Below, piece by piece: positions 62,397 to 64,000 of a stretch of 64,000 bases of DNA. The translations under genes and the position numbers were made by a program. The DNA comes from Cymbomonas tetramitiformis (Eukaryota > Chlorophyta > Pyramimonadophyceae > Pyramimonadales > Pyramimonadaceae), in NCBI GenBank assembly GCA_001247695.2, contig LGRX02034662.1, positions 1-64,000 on the forward strand. The letters are read 5' to 3'. The first letter of the stretch is position 1. Every line of letters starts with the position of its first letter. The notes under the pieces were generated by a model. The model was not told the DNA's origin, ran no database searches, and was given only the letters and a program-made list of their open reading frames with translations.

Positions 62397-62500
62397 GGGG
62401 AGGGAGAAAAAAAAAGGGAAAAGGGGGAAAAAAGAGAGGAAGAAAGGGGGGGGAAAGGAAGAAAGAAGAAAGAAGGGGGGAGAAAGAGGGGGGGAACGAG
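62397..62500 (+). repeat. Polypurine run of about 100 bp
   Basis: An almost pure A/G stretch on the plus strand with G runs up to eight and A runs up to nine. Such tracts can form triplex DNA. The ORFs across it are artefacts. Confidence 0.85.
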
Positions 62501-64000
62501 AAATTGAGAATGCAACTTCGCCATCGTCGCGCTTTTTGCTTGCGCTGGCTGGTCCATCCGATCGCTATTATAATTAACTATCGCTATCGAATCGTCTTCG
62601 AACAAACATCTTTTCGTCCGGTCGATCGAACGTCGTTCTTCATCTGAGTTGTTTAATTTTGCATGAGGCTACAGGCTTCAAACGAGAAACTTCAAATTGC
62701 AAGCTGACTCTCTCATTGTTTTGCGCATGAAACCAAATTCACGAACTGAAATTACTTTATGCTTTTTATTTGGCATGCTGTACTTAAATGCTGATGCAAG
62801 ATGGTCTAAGATATCGAAACAACGACACCACGATATTATTTTTTAGGTTTCTGGGAGATTCCCGTGTTTTCAACTTTTGTCAAGGGCCTGAGTTCAACGC
62901 AATCTCGATACTAAGGCCTAGATGTCTCTTCCCTCGCCATCTTAAGCTGTGATTCACGACGGATATTGTACCAGAAGGTGACGATTCTATGTCGTTTCAT
63001 CTCGCTCGACCTTCTTATACTGCACGCACATGTGCTCGGATGTCCAACACCTTGCGCCACCTGCAGGGCTCTGTTTTTATCACGCTGGTTTTATCAAGTC
63101 TCCGAAAATGAGACTCGCGCCCCTCCACTACTTCATGACTCAAGCAGCACATGCTTCATAGCGTTTCACAAGGCGTATGAAGGATATCCCTATGCTTACG
63201 ACTGGAGGAAAAAACGCTCTATGCTTTCCTCCATGACATAGAATACGGAAACACGCCTCGACATGTGCCTTGATTGTCTAGTCCAAACGACTTGTCCAAT
63301 TGAACTCTCCGCGTATACTTACATAGCTGTTACGCGTCCCTGCAAACTTGCCTAGGTTTTATCGCCTGCCCGCTTGAGTTTAATAGTTCTCAAAGTCCCT
63401 CGTGTTCGATGACGCTACACACCCCAGCGGGACCGACTTCTATCTAAGGGCTGTAAACTGTTCTCCAAGCTATTCTCGAGATTATTTTTTCAATTTATTT
63501 TACGCCTCTTGCGCATGAGTTCTGAAGTTTTGTCAGATTTGTGTTGAGTAGTGTTCCCGTAGCATACTTTGTCCCGCAATCACGCGCTTGGTTATCGCAG
63601 AACGTTTTCGCAGTAGGCGCGCGCTTGCGATATTGCAGTTCTACACTGTTCTGTGAACGTCAAGCGGTATTCTCGTCGAGTGAGGCTATTTCTCCCTGAT
63701 TTGGGAGTCGATGCAGGTGGGCGGACAGGATCGTCAAGTACATCCTCGAAATTTTGTCAACTGGACAGAGCATTTATTCCTGCAACACAAATCGTCGTGC
63801 CTCGTTTGAGCCCAATAGCTCCGGAGTAACTCTTGCTGTTCATGTAGTTTTCCTCGCGTGCGTGTTCACGCTTGGTCTCCTCCGACAGCTCTTTTACCTT
63901 ACAGTGCGCCGCTGCCCCCAAGTGATATCCAACACAATTAAATGTCTTCTCCGACAACAACACCGTGCGCTGTCGCAGTCGCCTACGCCGACAACAATGA
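62501..64000. other. No gene seen to the right edge
   Basis: Small ORFs on both strands have no recognisable domain. Nothing can be supported. Confidence 0.4.

Overview
The window is nuclear DNA of a eukaryote with a large, repeat-rich genome. The signs are LTR retrotransposons, a LINE, small DNA transposons, fields of short palindromes and one gene that splices cleanly through GT-AG introns. No rRNA, tRNA, CRISPR array or recognisable housekeeping gene was found. The lineage cannot be fixed from the sequence; an alga or other protist is my guess only.

Layout: 1-6060 is a minus-strand LINE cut by the left edge. Its long ORF joins a P/Q-rich region, a C48/Ulp1-like cysteine protease and an AP-type endonuclease; the reverse transcriptase would lie beyond base 1. 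6061-11724 is gene-poor, with hairpins, tandem repeats, a coding relic and a hAT-like MITE. 11730-28778 is a complete 17-kb Ty3/gypsy-type element on the minus strand. It has 660-bp LTRs differing by one base, a GACCT target-site duplication, an iMet-type primer site and a polypurine tract, and a 1.5-kb long-TIR element sits inside it. 28784-31188 holds a TTAA-type MITE and a field of TTCCAAGGGCTTGGAA palindromes. 31189-45662 is a second, related but clearly diverged LTR element on the plus strand (14.5 kb, LTRs about 99% identical, AAAAG duplication), inserted in the palindrome field. 45663-51090 continues that field and contains a four-exon gene (47946-49654) that looks like a CACTA/Tnp2 derivative without its catalytic core. 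51200-64000 holds more repeats, relics and two weak hypothetical ORFs.

The main discovery candidate is the pol polyprotein shared by the two LTR elements. Order: protease, reverse transcriptase, RNase H, a phage/Dam-type N6-adenine methyltransferase-like domain, zinc-finger and DD35E integrase, chromodomain, C5-cytosine methyltransferase-like domain. Both methyltransferase-like domains keep their key motifs in both diverged copies, so the gain predates their split and the domains were probably used. Most ORFs are nonetheless interrupted by single-base frameshifts despite nearly identical LTRs. That means either rapid decay or trans-mobilised copies, or indel errors in the assembly.
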